64,000 nt of DNA from Antennarius striatus (GCF_040054535.1 NC_090795.1:4377501-4441500); one strand, 5' to 3'. Positions 1 through 14,245 are shown, counted from the stretch's first letter. Notes: generated by a model from the letters alone, not told the origin. Program-made: numbers and translations.

Positions 1-314
1 TTCTCTAACTTACTGGAAAAACAGCATATATGTGTTGGATGTGGCTCCAACGTATTCATTGATAGCTTGTACGTTTCATGTTTATTTTTTTTACTGCTGT
101 GCATCAACCTTGAGAATTTGGTTACTTTCACATTATTGTCTTGATCTTTCTGACCTTTACAGTCTTCATTATTAGTCCAATTCTTCACCAGAAGAACTGA
201 AACTGAACCCAATCCTTGGTTTGAGCCAAGCTCCAGATTGTTTGCTCATGTTTGTAATTGTGATCTCTCAGAGTTTTTTATAATAAAGAGGCAAAGACCC
301 CACAATGTCCTGGT

Positions 315-456
315 GACGCTTGCAGAGTGTACCCCCCCTCTTAACCGTAGCCAGCAGGGATAGCCTCCAGCAGACCTGTGACCCTCAAAGTGGGTATGCG
401 GCTGTAAGAGAAACAATTATGGTTGTCACGTCTTCAAGAAGATGGATGGATGGAGA
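315..456 (+). repeat. 5'-truncated SINE/LINE-tail copy, plus strand
   Basis: The stretch reads like the 3' part of a common fish retroposon: a degenerate block with 'ccagcagggatagcctccagcag' type wording around 350-380, then 'cctcaaagtgggtatgcggctgt', ending in GATGGATGGATGGA at about 443-456. The copies at 7923-8252 and 60637-60763 carry the same tail wording in the opposite orientation. No A or B box is visible here, so the 5' half is missing. Family name not assigned. Confidence 0.6.
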
Positions 457-1325
457 AGAGGCAAAGTTTTAGTGTGGATGGAGATGATGATGGACGATAT
501 TTACTGCATTCTCAGGCCCGTTATAATTATTACATGATTATTTGAGTGGATTGCAATCATCAGAATCATTTTCATCGATATAATAACAGCTGGATCAGAC
601 AAGAAAGTTGTTTCCAAGTCACTTTGCACCATTTGATGCTTGACTGCATTCATTAATGATTTTGTGTGGGTCTCCTACGGTCGAGGAATTAAATGAGCCC
701 ACCAACAATAGTTCATCTCTTGATATGCTCAAGTTTTCGATGAGCATTTATCTATGAATTATTGAAGTTGGAGGATGAGATTTGTTGCATTTGCAACAAA
801 TAGACGGCAATCAAAACTTCAAATATCTCCAGATCCACCACTTCACTGACTGAATCCACCGCTGACTGAACTAGGACATACGGCTGGAGCCCCAAGAGTC
901 TTAGAATAAATGACAATAAATGGCTCCTCACCTTCAAAAAGGTGTTTTGAAAACTCTTTGTTAATCCTTAAAGGATGACCAACTTGAATAAAAAAAATAC
1001 ACCCAAAAAAGATGTGATCAGTGCAGATAGTTGGCTATCTGCTAGATACTCAATTCAAATGTAGTCTAATGAAGTACGAAGTATTGCAGGAAGCAGGGAG
1101 CAGCGCTGTGAATCGATTCAAAGTCATCATCCGTGCAAAGCAGTTGAAATACTGTCGACCATTTTACAAGAAAATAAAATAAGAGTTTAAAGAAAACTAA
1201 CTTTTTATCCAAGTTCAGCTCTGTTTTAATGGTTAAAGCACACCGACGGGGGATTAATACCCCTAACCCCTCACCCATATCACAAAGGAACACCTCCACC
1301 CTGGGATTCAATGTTATCCTGGAGT

Positions 1326-1327
<2 letters not shown>
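457..1327. other. Intergenic DNA, no gene seen
   Basis: AT-rich sequence downstream of myc with no credible coding exon, splice pattern or RNA gene. The reading frames present are short and lack similarity to anything recognised. Confidence 0.5.

Positions 1328-1392
<65 letters not shown>
1328..1392. repeat. (CA)n microsatellite
   Basis: Uninterrupted CA dinucleotides over about 65 bp, which create long Thr-His or Cys-Val pseudo-reading frames on both strands. It is a simple repeat and not coding. Confidence 0.97.
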
Positions 1393-1394
<2 letters not shown>

Positions 1395-1939
1395 GAGGCT
1401 CGAACCCGGGTCATACAGTCACAGCACACCCACAGTGTCCACACAAATGACCCAAACTGATCTGTGTTTCCAACACCATGCTCCAACATCCTCCTGCTCC
1501 ACTGCATTCACACACACACTCCAAAAAACGCTCCTTCCTTTGTTGCACACATGCAACCTGAACAACATGCAGAGAACGTGGTGGACCTATTCTAAACCTC
1601 TGTGTCGTCACATTGACAGAAGGGGTAGAACAATGGAGAAAGCAGCACTCGGACTATGGAGACCAGAGGGTTTGGAAAGACTTGAGCAGAACATGCGCAA
1701 CTCTGCAGCTTTAACAGGACAATAGGGAAACCGGACGAAAATAAGATTTATCCTGAGAACAATAGTTTCAGACAGCTTGCATGAAGAGAGGCTTCATATT
1801 CACCCCGGATTAAACCTCTGCAACCCGGATCTCCCTCCTACACAAGTATCCCCCCTTATAATCAGAAATTCACTGGATAGATTGGAAGATAAAGGGTTTT
1901 ACTTCCCAATATCATCCGGTAATGTTTAATCGGATAATT

Positions 1940-2260
1940 AAAGAGCTGGATCAATAATGATGAATGCAATCGGTAAAAGACCTCAGAAAGAGCTCTTACC
2001 GCGCCGATCGGGATGTTTCCGCTGCTTTTTATATTCCTTTTTGCTGATGATCAGTGGCGCGTCTCACACACACACATCTCGACCTCTCTTCCATGTGCTT
2101 GCGACCAGGACCATGCGCTCCGTGGAGCGCTCCGGAGACTGTGCGTGACGTCACGGCGAGGCTGGAGCGCCAGTGGAAAAATCGATGCAATATTATCAGT
2201 AATAATAAAAAGCAGGATCGTGACTACAGTCAGCGGCTTCAGTCATGTGGGTAATGCGTC
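1940..2260. promoter_or_regulatory. GC-rich patch with a full CRE palindrome
   Basis: A local CpG-containing island-like patch in otherwise AT-rich DNA about 1 kb beyond the 3' end of myc. It holds TGACGTCA (2146-2153), the full CREB/ATF palindrome, directly followed by GGCGAGG-type sequence. No downstream coding exon was recognised on either strand, so the target, if any, is unknown; a noncoding transcript promoter or an enhancer are both possible. Confidence 0.3.
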
Positions 2261-3029
2261 ATTCAACCCGAAGTTTGAATCTATCGACTTATTATTTGAT
2301 GTTAATGATAAATTTCCTTTCATATTTCAAGTGATTTCTTCAGTTTTGACTGTAAATGTCTCCTAAAGCAAAACTGTTTGACGAGCTTCTTTTGCTTTAG
2401 ATTTAAGTCTTTTCCTGACATGAAATGAACACATTATGTGAACAGGATCTTTAAACGCCCACAGTAAGCAGCTGAAGCAGCTTCTAAGGATAATATTCGG
2501 GAATTAAATAGTTTTTAAGTCTATTAGATTGGTTGCATTACATTTTTCTGTTGCTTATTTAGGGTCCAACAAGTCAAACTGTGATGTTTTAGTTACCTGA
2601 AAAGGGCTGATTGATGCTGAACTTAATCAACATTGGCATCAGTAATATTCAAATATCTTCAATTTGTTACTCATTTGGGTTCAAATGTTCCATCATGTTC
2701 TTCTATAGTTAATCTGAGGCATACCTCGTCACCTTTGTGATGTCATCAACTAACTCTAAACTCTACATATAGTTCAACTGGACTACATGTTATCAAGTTG
2801 CTCAAAGTGTGTGAAAGTTTTCATGGAAGGACAAGGACACAAATTCAAGAAACATTTTTTATATTTCAAAATGAACCTAGAAACATAATGAAAAAAAACA
2901 AACACTGGGTCTGAACATCCAGACAATTGAGATCCAAAAATACAATTTCTTAGGAAATATTATATACAAAACATAAAAATTTATATTTTAGTTTGGGCCT
3001 TCAACAGGATAGCCCTATTTTTTTTATAT

Positions 3030-3035
3030 TTTATT
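3030..3035 (-). terminator. myc: Candidate poly(A) signal of myc
   Basis: TTTATT on the plus strand is AATAAA on the minus strand, about 190 bp past the myc stop codon. The intervening 3' UTR contains ATTTA-type AU elements (around 3052-3062) as expected of a short-lived mRNA. Other AATAAA-like hexamers lie nearby, so the exact cleavage site is uncertain. Confidence 0.45.
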
Positions 3036-3224
3036 AATAAAAATAAACTTTTAAATATTTAATCCACCCATAACTTCAATTGAGGCAGTTTTAACATTGA
3101 AATCAAACAAGATTTCAAACAACTTAATTCATTTTGCATTTGCATGCAACAACTGTACACCCTAAGTCTCCAACTTGCATTAAAAAAAAAAAAGCCCAAA
3201 AAAAAAAAAAAGTCTGATCAAACT

Positions 3225-5135
<1,911 letters not shown>

Positions 5136-5136
<1 letters not shown>

Positions 5137-5420
5137 TTTATGATAAATCGAGCCAAAATGCGGCGCAAGGGGCAACAAAGTTATTCCAACACGAAAGACA
5201 CATTAAATCCTTCCACGGGGGGTGTTGCGGTCGGTCTCGGTGAGTCTGGAAGACGCACGCATGGGGGGCTGAAAGGGCTCCACGGGCGACACGCAGTCTG
5301 TCATCAGCAGCGTGAGAATCACAGCTGAGTACTCTGCTGGCCGCAATAAAAACGGCCGCAGCACGCACCCGCTCCTCCGCTACATATCCCTGCGCCACTT
5401 TTCCCGCGAAACACTCGCCG
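5136..5420 (-). promoter_or_regulatory. myc: myc exon 1 and proximal promoter with E2F-type site
   Basis: A CpG-rich segment. On the minus strand it carries TTTCGCGGGAAAA (plus 5399-5411), a strong E2F-type element. A short purine/GC stretch and a weak TATA-like TATGTA (around 5381-5386) follow. The order resembles the human MYC P2 promoter, where a GCGGGAAA E2F element precedes the TATA box and start site. Start site not fixed. Confidence 0.55.
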
Positions 5421-5639
5421 GCCTCACAAATCACACAGAAAACACTTTGTTTTTCCGTTTTTGCCACTCATATTAATCACAGTTGTTCATTTAAGTCGAT
5501 TTAAGCAGAGAAAACGCGCTTTCGTCCGTGTGTTTTATCAGGGAGTTGGGTTTCTTCTTACGCCGGGGTCTATTTTTTTGGTTTAGAAGAAGTAGGAGGG
5601 ACGTCACAGTCGAGTAGAGCTCCCATGCAGCTCATACTA

Positions 5640-7920
5640 ATGTACTACAAGTATTTTACTACTACCCCGCCGAAAACGTGACTGCAAATCCACAATGTCA
5701 TGAAACGCACCGCGGCGGTTTTGTACGAGCCGCGCGTAATTACGCAAAAGCATATATTAGCGCCGCGTTGCACAGATTTGCACCGTTTGTGCAGCAAATT
5801 CAAGCAAATGTTGCGAATGTCACAGGTGCAGGAGTTTACCTTGATCCAGCCTCTCTGCAGACACTGACAGCTTAATTCAACAATCAGCAGACAACCACTG
5901 CAATTTAGGGAACATGCACAGAGGAAGGAATAGGATGCACGCACTCGGTCGTGTTCGGTAGATCAGGTTTAAATTGGACAGATTGGCACTAATTAACCAC
6001 AGGAAGGGGACAATTAAAGGAATCAGATGGGTATTAAAAAAAAGGATGGAAGCTGCCTCTGGTGTGCAGGGAAGAGGGGGATTGATCGGGCTCGGCGCGC
6101 CCTCTGCTGGCCGAAGCGCCTGTGGATGTCAATCAGGTTAACTAGAAGCTACAAACTATTGATTAAGCGAAATATCATTGAGTGGGGTTAGAAAGGCAAC
6201 ACCGTGAGCATCTGTAATTTAACATCTGGACTATTTTTTAATGGCTGTCGTCTTTAATCAGTAGCCTGATAGAACAAAAAACAACTCACAAAAAAAAGGA
6301 ACTCACCCTGCATTCTTCGTTGAACACCCTTGATCCAGCAGTAATCCTCCTCTTCATGGACTGAAACAACCTCCAGATGTCCCCCTGAAAGATGGTGGCC
6401 CAGTCTTCAGGTGAGCTGCCTGCGGTTTGGTTACTTGGCTACAAGTTTTGGTGAATACTGATTTGTGATTTCCTCTAAAACGGCAGAGAAGCACCTACTG
6501 ATGTGTTTTTGAGTCATCATTAACCTAAATGCATACCCTGGTAGCAAATGAAATTTTGTTTAGGATGATGACGATCATTGGCCGATCATATCTGACTGTT
6601 CAAAAAGCCCCATGAATTCCTGTCTGACCCTTCTCAGTCTTGATCATGAATCAGATCTGTATCTAACCTGTGCCACATACGAAAGTGAATCAAATGCTAT
6701 TGTGTAAGATAACAGACAAAAAATTTGTCACATCAAGGAAAACGTCCTCAACCTGGAAGTGGAGGATGTATAATCAATTTTAAAAATTAAGAAAAGGTTT
6801 TCAAAATTGGGCCAGAAGTTGTGAGCAGTGTTTCTTTAAATCCCTCGAGTTCACGTGAGAGAAACTGAGAGATGTTGGGGTTGAGTGAGGGTGAAACACT
6901 ATAAATGGCACAGTGATAAATTAGGCCTGTCCAGTGGGTTTGCATATTAGGGTTATTGGATCTCTTCGTTAAAGCACCTGGAGACGGAAACTCCTCCTTA
7001 ACGGCTGAGCATTCCTTAACAGAGGTCGCCTTTCCCCTCACAAGTTACATTCCTATTCATATATAGAACACCTATATGTAGATTCTTTCACCAGGAAAAG
7101 ACACACCTCATTCTCAGATCCGTCCGCAGTGTTTGCTGTGGGGAAAACAGCTGTTTCAGAAGAACCACCGTTTCCTTTCCCTCTGGGCAGATTCTTGTCA
7201 AAACCAAATCACCTGCTCCCATCCCCAACGTCTGTCTCTGGAAAATGTTTCATACATATCTGTCAATAACTTTGCGAGTTAAAAGGCTGCCCTCGGGGAA
7301 CCAACGGCGAACAGAGTGCAGAAATGGAGAGAACAGAGATAACATTTTCTTATCGCTTGAAATCCAAAGTGAGCGGGAAAGAAACTGAAATGACACCCTC
7401 CGGCCTGTCTCAACTCATTCCCGCCATCCTTTCCCTCCCTTCTCAGCTTTCCGCGGTGTGAGGATCGTGTTTGGCGGGACGTGTTGTGGTCATTGTGGTT
7501 ATCGGTTCCGGGTGTTTCTTACATTGATGTGGAGACAGAGGGAAGCTTTGAGAGCCACCGGCATCATTTCCTCTGATAAGCAGCGGCTGGACGTACCGTC
7601 TCGTTTCCCCTCCCGTTCAAACCGGTTCTACCGCTTTGACACACTCTTACACACACACACACACACACGCACAGTCAGTGATATGCAAAAGGTTGAGTTT
7701 ACAATAACACTCTTATTGTCCATCAAGAGCAGAGATTTCCATCAAGTTGTTCAAGTTGTATAGGATAAAAGCTGCTTTTGGCACAGATGATGTCACTTTA
7801 ATACAAAGTGATGCAAAAAGCCTAATTTTAAAGATCATGTAAAATCAACATACACTGAAATGTTTGTAACTTTCATGGGGTGCAGAAAACGCTTCTTTTC
7901 CCCCCCCAAATGTCTAAAAA
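5640..7920. other. Intergenic region upstream of myc
   Basis: No coding exon recognised. It contains a CTCF-like motif near 6.1 kb, described separately, and short CA runs near 7650. The rest looks like unique AT-rich DNA, which could hold myc enhancers that cannot be recognised by eye. Confidence 0.45.
6097..6112 (-). promoter_or_regulatory. CTCF-like motif
   Basis: The minus strand reads GGCCAGCAGAGGGCGC, which fits the CTCF core consensus (CCASYAGRKGGCR). It lies about 0.7 kb upstream of the myc promoter patch, so it could be a promoter-proximal insulator or loop anchor. Motif only; no occupancy evidence. Confidence 0.5.
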
Positions 7921-7922
7921 TG

Positions 7923-8252
7923 TTTCATTCATTCATCTTCTCGACAAATTTTTCTGCTTTTGCGGGTCACGGGGGTTGCCGGAGCCCATCCCAGCTGACT
8001 TGCAGGGTGAGAGTCGGGTGACGTCAGTGCACCGCGGAGCCACACAAAACACAAACAACCACTCACACCTGTGGACAATTTGGAGTCACTAATTCACCTA
8101 AGCTGCATAATTTTGGAGGTGGGCTGAAACCGGAGAACCCTGAGAGAACCCACACAGACACGTGGAGAACATATGAACTTCACACAGAAAGGATTTGAAC
8201 CCGGAACCTTGTAGCTGTGAGGTGGCAGCGCTAACCACCACCGTGCCACCCC
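7923..8252 (-). mobile_element. tRNA-derived SINE, near full length, minus strand
   Basis: Read on the minus strand, the element starts GGCACGGTGGTGGTTAGCGC. It has a Pol III A box-like TGGTTAGCGCTG (plus 8226-8237) and a B box GGTTCAAATCC (plus 8191-8201), then a body of about 200 bp and a GAATGAATGAA tail at 7923-7932. The body wording (ggttctctcagggttctccgg, then gtccacaggtgtgag) is familiar from a very common teleost SINE. Flanks AAATGTCTAAAAATG (7908-7922) and AAACGTGTAAAATG (8253-8266) look like a diverged target-site duplication. Family name not assigned. Confidence 0.8.
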
Positions 8253-8658
8253 AAACGTGTAAAATGGGAACTTAAAAATAAAAGCTTATAAAGCAGTTTA
8301 GAAGAAAAACTCACTTATCTTATCCACAGGCCATGTTTGAATGTTGTGCATACAAACAAGAAGGAATCCGAATTATTACTTCAAGCAAAATAAAGATACA
8401 ACACACAATATGTTCCTCTTAAAACAGAACAATTCTGATGTTTTTATGAATGAAAATACATCACAAATTCATTCATTCATAAGATTAGTATGCATGAGTC
8501 TGCGCTCAAACAAATGTGCACTTTGGATTTTGCAAAAGTTCCATTTATAGCATAACTTATGCTAATAATAACTTTTTGCCAGTAAAAATAGTTTAAAATT
8601 CTGACAGGAACTTTTCATTTATTCCCATAATTCTTACTTTATTCTAGGAATTCAGGCT

Positions 8659-8887
8659 TTAAAGATTAAGATTAAAGATTTCCCTATTCATCCCCCATAG
8701 GGGCATCTTTTTCCACTTCTTGGGAACGGTGCCTAGCTCAAGAGAACCTCAGCAGTGCCTTGGAGGTCAACTGGCACCTCTCCACTGTCAGTTCACGCTC
8801 CAAAATTTTTTGCCCGACATGGGTCTTGAACCAGCTACCCTCCAGTCCCCAACCCAAGACTTAGTGGACTGAGCTACTACTACATAT
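8659..8887 (-). mobile_element. Second tRNA-derived SINE family, minus strand
   Basis: The minus strand carries TAGCTCAGTCCA (plus 8865-8876), a good A box, and GGTTCAAGACC (plus 8822-8832), a good B box, separated by about 32 nt as in tRNA genes. A unique body follows, then a tail of ATCTTTAATCTTAATCTTTAA type at 8659-8683. Its body differs from the SINE 400 bp to the left, so it is another family. It does not fold as an intact tRNA: the 3' acceptor half is replaced. Confidence 0.75.
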
Positions 8888-8889
8888 CA

Positions 8890-11800
8890 TCTAAAATATC
8901 TAAAAAATAAACTACAGGGTAAATATGCAATAAAATTGTCCTCCTGCCTGAATGCATGTTAAGAATCTGATTTGATTAAGTGATTGAAATGATACCAGAG
9001 TCACATTCAAACTAAAACTTATCATATTTGTTGAGGAAACAAAACCTAGCAGTCTTCTAACAGACATTAATATACCACAACCTGTTTTTTATTTTTGCCT
9101 TTGGACTATTTATCCATCTCTATAACCAGTGTGGATTTATCACTCATCACAGAATTAATCAGAACCAATGTTTCCATAGATATATATATTTATATATACA
9201 CATATCGGAAGATTCATCGTTTAACCGTCGGATGACTCCTTGGGGGTATTTCCACATTAGGGGCCCCTTCCTTTTGACTCAAGGGCTGCATTTTTTAACT
9301 TCCCTCATTTCTGACCACAATTCCAGCATCCTGTGTTCTGTGGTCTCACATACATAAAGCATATTCAGCAAACTCTGTCTGAACAACCTGTCCAGAGTGG
9401 GTGACGTGTCACACGGCCCTAAGTTAGCTGGAATAGGAAGTTTGCATCGCGTCGTGTGTGCAGAGTTTGACAGGCCTCCACTTGAATTCATTCAAGGCCT
9501 CGCGCATCAGCAGACAGACGAGGGATGCGTTCAACCCCATCAGCACGATGCCTCGGCGCAAAGCAGGAAATCAATAGTTGTTCAGCTTACTCATTGAAAG
9601 ATGGCTGCCAACTAAGCAGCCAAGAATGACTGCAAGGCACATTGTTGGTCAGACCACTCAAGAGCTAATTGTGTCATTCATTATCAACACAGACAGTTAT
9701 CGACGTGGCCTTTAACGGTTACATCACCTGACCAACGCCTTAACCTGCAGCATATCTCTACAATTTGGTATTTTATCCATGACATTCTCTGTAATTCATT
9801 CTAATGTTCAAAATTGATTAAAATTGCAAAATAAATACTTACATGAGAGAAGGAATGGGAGAAAAACTAATTAAATTTAACCTTAACCTAAATTCTAATG
9901 ATCTTAACTTCATAAAGCTCAACATCCACTATCATAACAACTATATTTGGCCTCTGTGTTGGGAATGAAACTGAAATATCAGCACTACAACCAGCTGTGG
10001 AAGAAAACCTGGTGGAGGGAACAGTTTGTGCTTTGTTGTGGCGAAGCTCTATAAAAAGAGCTTCATGCTATAATTATCAGACTAAAACCAGAGTGGAAAT
10101 AAGTCAGGTATCAACAGTAATGATCGGAGCACCTGCAGCCACAGAGCTAATTCAGTCCCCACAATGCACCCCCGCGGTGAGGCTGGTCAGATCTGTTCAA
10201 TCAGCACGTGGAATTTATACATGTCTGAAACAATTGGGTCAAGTTTACTTCGACAAAAAATGGTGCACACCTGCAGCATCAGGAAAGCCAGTGGGTCGGT
10301 TTTGTGTGCAAAGAGCTGATGACGCTCCATCAGAGAAGAAAGAAGAGGAAGAGAAGCAAAAAAAAGAAAGTTTTTATAGTTTTGTGCAGCTCTACCAAGT
10401 TGCTCTGGGTTGCTTTTGTTTGGGTGTTAGCAGATTCATGCAAAACCAAATAGATAATGCTCCATATGTTGCGAAATATGAATGAGTAGTCACGTCAATC
10501 CCATGGATCCACCACAAAAAAATGTTTGACTGAAAGCTAGACAATCAATTCTAATGCTTTTAGTCGATCCGCTGACTTTCCATTATCAACTGTTGTCCCT
10601 CTACACATGAACTCCACTTTGATGACATCTTCATCTCCATTAAATATTCATCTCAGCTGGATTAGTGAAGGGGATGGTGTGGTGCAGGGGGGATAGCACT
10701 TTGCCTAAATTGCCTGAGAATGTGTGATTCGTTGTTTCCCTGACAACACATCTGTTTCATATTGTTTTAGGAAAAATAATGCTGCCATCACTTTGAAGGG
10801 GCTATAAGAGTTTGGGTCTCTCTTGTGAGATTGAGGCAGAAATTAATCATCAATCGTGTGGATTTGGAAAATGAGGGAACAAAAGTTTACAGTCGAACTA
10901 GGTCTGTAGTTAGAGCTGCTTTAACCTTAAATGACCACTAGAAGGAGCTGCCGTATCACCTATCGATTATGCACATTATTATTCTTATTATTCTTATTAT
11001 TGCTATTGTAATTACTATTATTGTTATTATTATTATCATTATTATTATTATTAAAATGTAGAATAAAAAGTGAACAATAGTCACAATAAAAAAAAGTTTG
11101 GAACTGTTTCTTTTTTGTGATGCATGAGAACATTTAAGGTTTTACCCAGTGGTTCATCATATGGATTGGCGCTTTAAAAAATTTGTTTTTTATTCCAGGT
11201 CTTTGTATTTTCAAAGAGATCATTTTCTCAGAGCCAATTCTTCTAATTACTGCTCTACTTTCAGAAACAGATCCTCGTGTCTGTGTTTCCGATCTCTAAC
11301 TGTTCTGAGTTTGCCGATGTGCGTAATGTTCTCTAAATGTTCTGGCGGACAAATGTGATGAGAACACAGATTACTGAGATAAAAGACACGCGATGCCCTG
11401 GAATCCCACAAAAAAGTCGTTTTCATTCAGTTTGGAGAAAAAAAATCTCTAAACAATCACAGTCATGAATTTACTTTAGTAATTCATGGAATGTGAACAC
11501 CAAAAGGAACGCGCTAATTTTGTCTTCTCCATGTAAGAAGTGAAAGTGCAGCGCTCTGCTACAAACAAAAGCTGTTAATTATAGTTATGATTTATGTGTA
11601 GCAAATAGACAGACATTACTGCTTTGGGGTTTTTGGTGAACACAGGATTTTCATTACAGCTGTCAAGGAAAGGCGCGTCGACGAGAACGTCCCTCAGGCA
11701 TCGGGCAGACGCACAAACAACTTCGTGTGTTGGATGAACGTCGCGTACGCTGTGGCTTTTACGCACAGCTCTTTACACTACAACAGTGTCATGTTTCCAT

Positions 11801-11900
11801 TTCACACCAACAGGTAATAGAACACTTGTGTGTGAAAGGGGACAGGGTGAAAGGTCAACTCACCTGTCCTGTTTGACGAGAATCCGTAAATTAAAAAAAG
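8890..11900. other. Intergenic DNA between myc and ankh
   Basis: About 3 kb with no recognised gene. A 162-codon open frame at 9997-10485 (plus) has no recognised similarity and no splice or promoter context, and is treated as chance. The interval includes an ATT-rich simple repeat at 10976-11053. Confidence 0.45.
10976..11053. repeat. Imperfect (ATT)n repeat
   Basis: ATT/CTT/GTT trinucleotides with a few substitutions over about 78 bp. Confidence 0.85.
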
Positions 11901-12189
11901 AAAAGAAATTATCATATTATTATCATATTAATTAATATGATCCAGCATTGACTTAATTTTTTATTAATTTAATGATGAGACAATTTGTGGCAGAAACAAA
12001 GTTTAATAAAGTTCAGCAGTCACAAAGTTGATTATCATGTAGTGCTTATTTGCAATGATGCAAATTACATGTAAAAAAAAAAATATTGTATATAAAAGTT
12101 TTTGACCTTGAACAGGCAGTAAACATACATATGCAAGGTTTTTGTAAAAATTATTTTTCAACGTCATTTATAAAATTAATATATCTTTT

Positions 12190-12266
12190 AAACAAGTTTG
12201 GTGGGCCGGGTTACAAAGCCTACCGGGCCACAAATGGCCCACGGGCCATAGTTTGCCCATTGCTGG
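12190..12266 (-). mobile_element. Terminus of a degraded hAT-like DNA transposon
   Basis: The minus strand starts CAGCAATGGGCAAACTATGG followed by CCCGTGGGCCATTTGTGGCC. This is the typical start of many vertebrate hAT elements (CAG-N-GATGGGCAAACT then a GGCCCG-rich stretch). No matching opposite terminus or transposase was found, so only a fragment is supported. Confidence 0.45.
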
Positions 12267-12341
12267 GTTAGACTCTCCTTAAGGGATGAGCTAACTGTCA
12301 GCCTGACTCAGCCTAACATGCATCTGTTGTTATCTGTGTGC

Positions 12342-12364
12342 TGTGTGTGTGTGTGTGTGTGTGT
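12342..12364. repeat. (GT)n microsatellite
   Basis: Short GT run flanked by CTGTGTG repeats. Confidence 0.85.
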
Positions 12365-12399
12365 TCTGTGTGTGCTCTGTACATTGTCCGTTTGTCGTT

Positions 12400-14150
12400 A
12401 GAATGTTGTGCGATAGAAAAAGAACTAAATGTTGTGCTGTCTATTTGTGTAAGCAGACGTGAATTGTGGCCCAAAAGGGTCACCTCACAAAACGTGGTAT
12501 GATGGTCCTAAACGCTTCTACCCATCTATAGAAAGAATCCATCACCACCAGCTTTAGAGGAACCTTTTTACCTTGTTGTCTTCACCCAGATCATTAAAGT
12601 TGATTACCACCTCTTTCATACCCGTTTTCAATGTTTACATTGGATTTCATACACAAACCCCAGTCTTGATGTTCGTGAACATCTCTGTTCACATATAAAA
12701 ACACATTATGTACTTATATTTTCTGAATTATTTTGACTTGACATGTGAAATGTTAATCTATGGGGTTTTAATGTTATGTTTTACAGACTGTTTGCATTAG
12801 ACTAAATCCTATTGCCATGTGTGTGTAATCTGCCCTAATCCACGACCCTGAAGCCTAATTACACCATCTTCATCTTCCACATTATGGCCGGCACAAAAAT
12901 TTGAATGTTTCTTGTCTTTTTTAAGTTTAAGTTTGTTCAGGATGTAGGATCATAGGCGCACCATTAACCTAAAAAGCATTCAGGCCTTTTGATTGCTTAT
13001 TAAAAAAACATCCCGCTTGTTTTTTCACAAATTACACCCTGTGTGTACCGTTCTGTTGTTGTGTCACAGTTGTGAGGTGTATCTTCAATCATCCTTGTTT
13101 GTTTGTGTCTGTAACTGTAAAATCTAGATTCATCTGCGAGAGGAGTGTTTAAGTTTTTCGTTTGTTCTGTGCAATTGCAAACTTTTTCTGTTGGGGAAAT
13201 ATGCCATTGAGTGTGTATGTGTATGTGTGTGTGTGTGTGTGTGTGTGTTTCAGCTCCTGATATGGCATGTTTTTTTTCATACCTTTGGCTTTCGCACACA
13301 TGCCTCTGATACAACCAGCCTGACCTTCTCTATGGAATCTAATCTGGGACTGTGGTAACAGATTACTCTCCTCCCCAGAGTCTGGATTGTTGGAATACGC
13401 CAACCATTTTTCTTGTAACATTGCACAGCTTTACGTAAATTATTTTCTGCAACTGTTCCCCACCAACGAGGTTCATTCCAACTCCTCATCTTTCTGAACA
13501 CCATCTAATCTCACATCTGCTCATCCTTCTCTTCTCCAAACATTCTCAAACCTTCTCCACCTCTCCACTATTTTCAATGTATTACTTTCTACAACTTTAG
13601 CTACTGGATTTCTCATCAACTCCAAAAACCATTTCCTTTCCTTCCTCCAAAGTTGCATATCTAAACTCTCAACATCTCAAGCTCCTTTTCCACGTTTTGC
13701 AGGTTGGTGATTTCAGCCGTATCCTCAGGTGCTGTGTTTAAAATCCTCTCAACCTTTATCAGTAGTTACGGAAACAGAACATGTTCATTTTATAATTGGA
13801 AATTTATAACACGGCTGATACAAAAGTCCTTCAGCAGCGACACATGGGTGCCGGATCATATCCCAGCGGGTTCTGCCCAAAATCCAGGGTCAGCTTTTGG
13901 ACAGGAGATCTTTGTGTCACAGGGCCAACACATGTAGAAACAACATTCCGTGTTTAAATTCATACCTTTCACCCATATGACATGTTGTTGGCCCGTGGGT
14001 TGAATCCAGGACACCTGAGGGAATGCACGTAAACAAGAGGGAACATGCAAACTCAAAACAGAAAGGCCTCAGGGCTGCGTTCAAACCCAGAACCTTCTTC
14101 CTGCTGTGAGGCAAGGGCAGGACTGGGGTAAAAACAACCTGTCCTGGACA
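12400..14150. other. Intergenic DNA, no gene seen
   Basis: Unassigned sequence with two simple repeats. Pyrimidine-rich stretches at 13500-13700 carry no recognisable exon. Confidence 0.4.
13211..13248. repeat. (GT)n microsatellite
   Basis: GTGTGTATGTGTATG followed by a pure GT run to about 13248. Confidence 0.9.
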
Positions 14151-14153
14151 TGA

Positions 14154-14156
<3 letters not shown>

Positions 14157-14245
<89 letters not shown>
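14157..14245. repeat. Long (CA)n microsatellite upstream of ankh
   Basis: About 89 bp of uninterrupted CA, roughly 700 bp upstream of the ankh start codon and just outside two CRE palindromes. Alternating purine-pyrimidine DNA of this length can adopt Z-form and is usually highly polymorphic. Confidence 0.97.

Noticed and set aside
1066-1725. Frames rich in Cys-Val or Thr-His
   Set aside because: Translations of the CA microsatellite and flanks.
8832-8865. Intact tRNA gene at the A/B boxes near 8.8 kb
   Set aside because: The promoter boxes are tRNA-like but the 3' half does not close an acceptor stem and continues into a SINE body and tail.
9997-10485. 162-codon open frame between myc and ankh
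   Set aside because: No recognised similarity, low-complexity Lys/Glu end, no splice or promoter context; fits chance in about 3 kb of open sequence.
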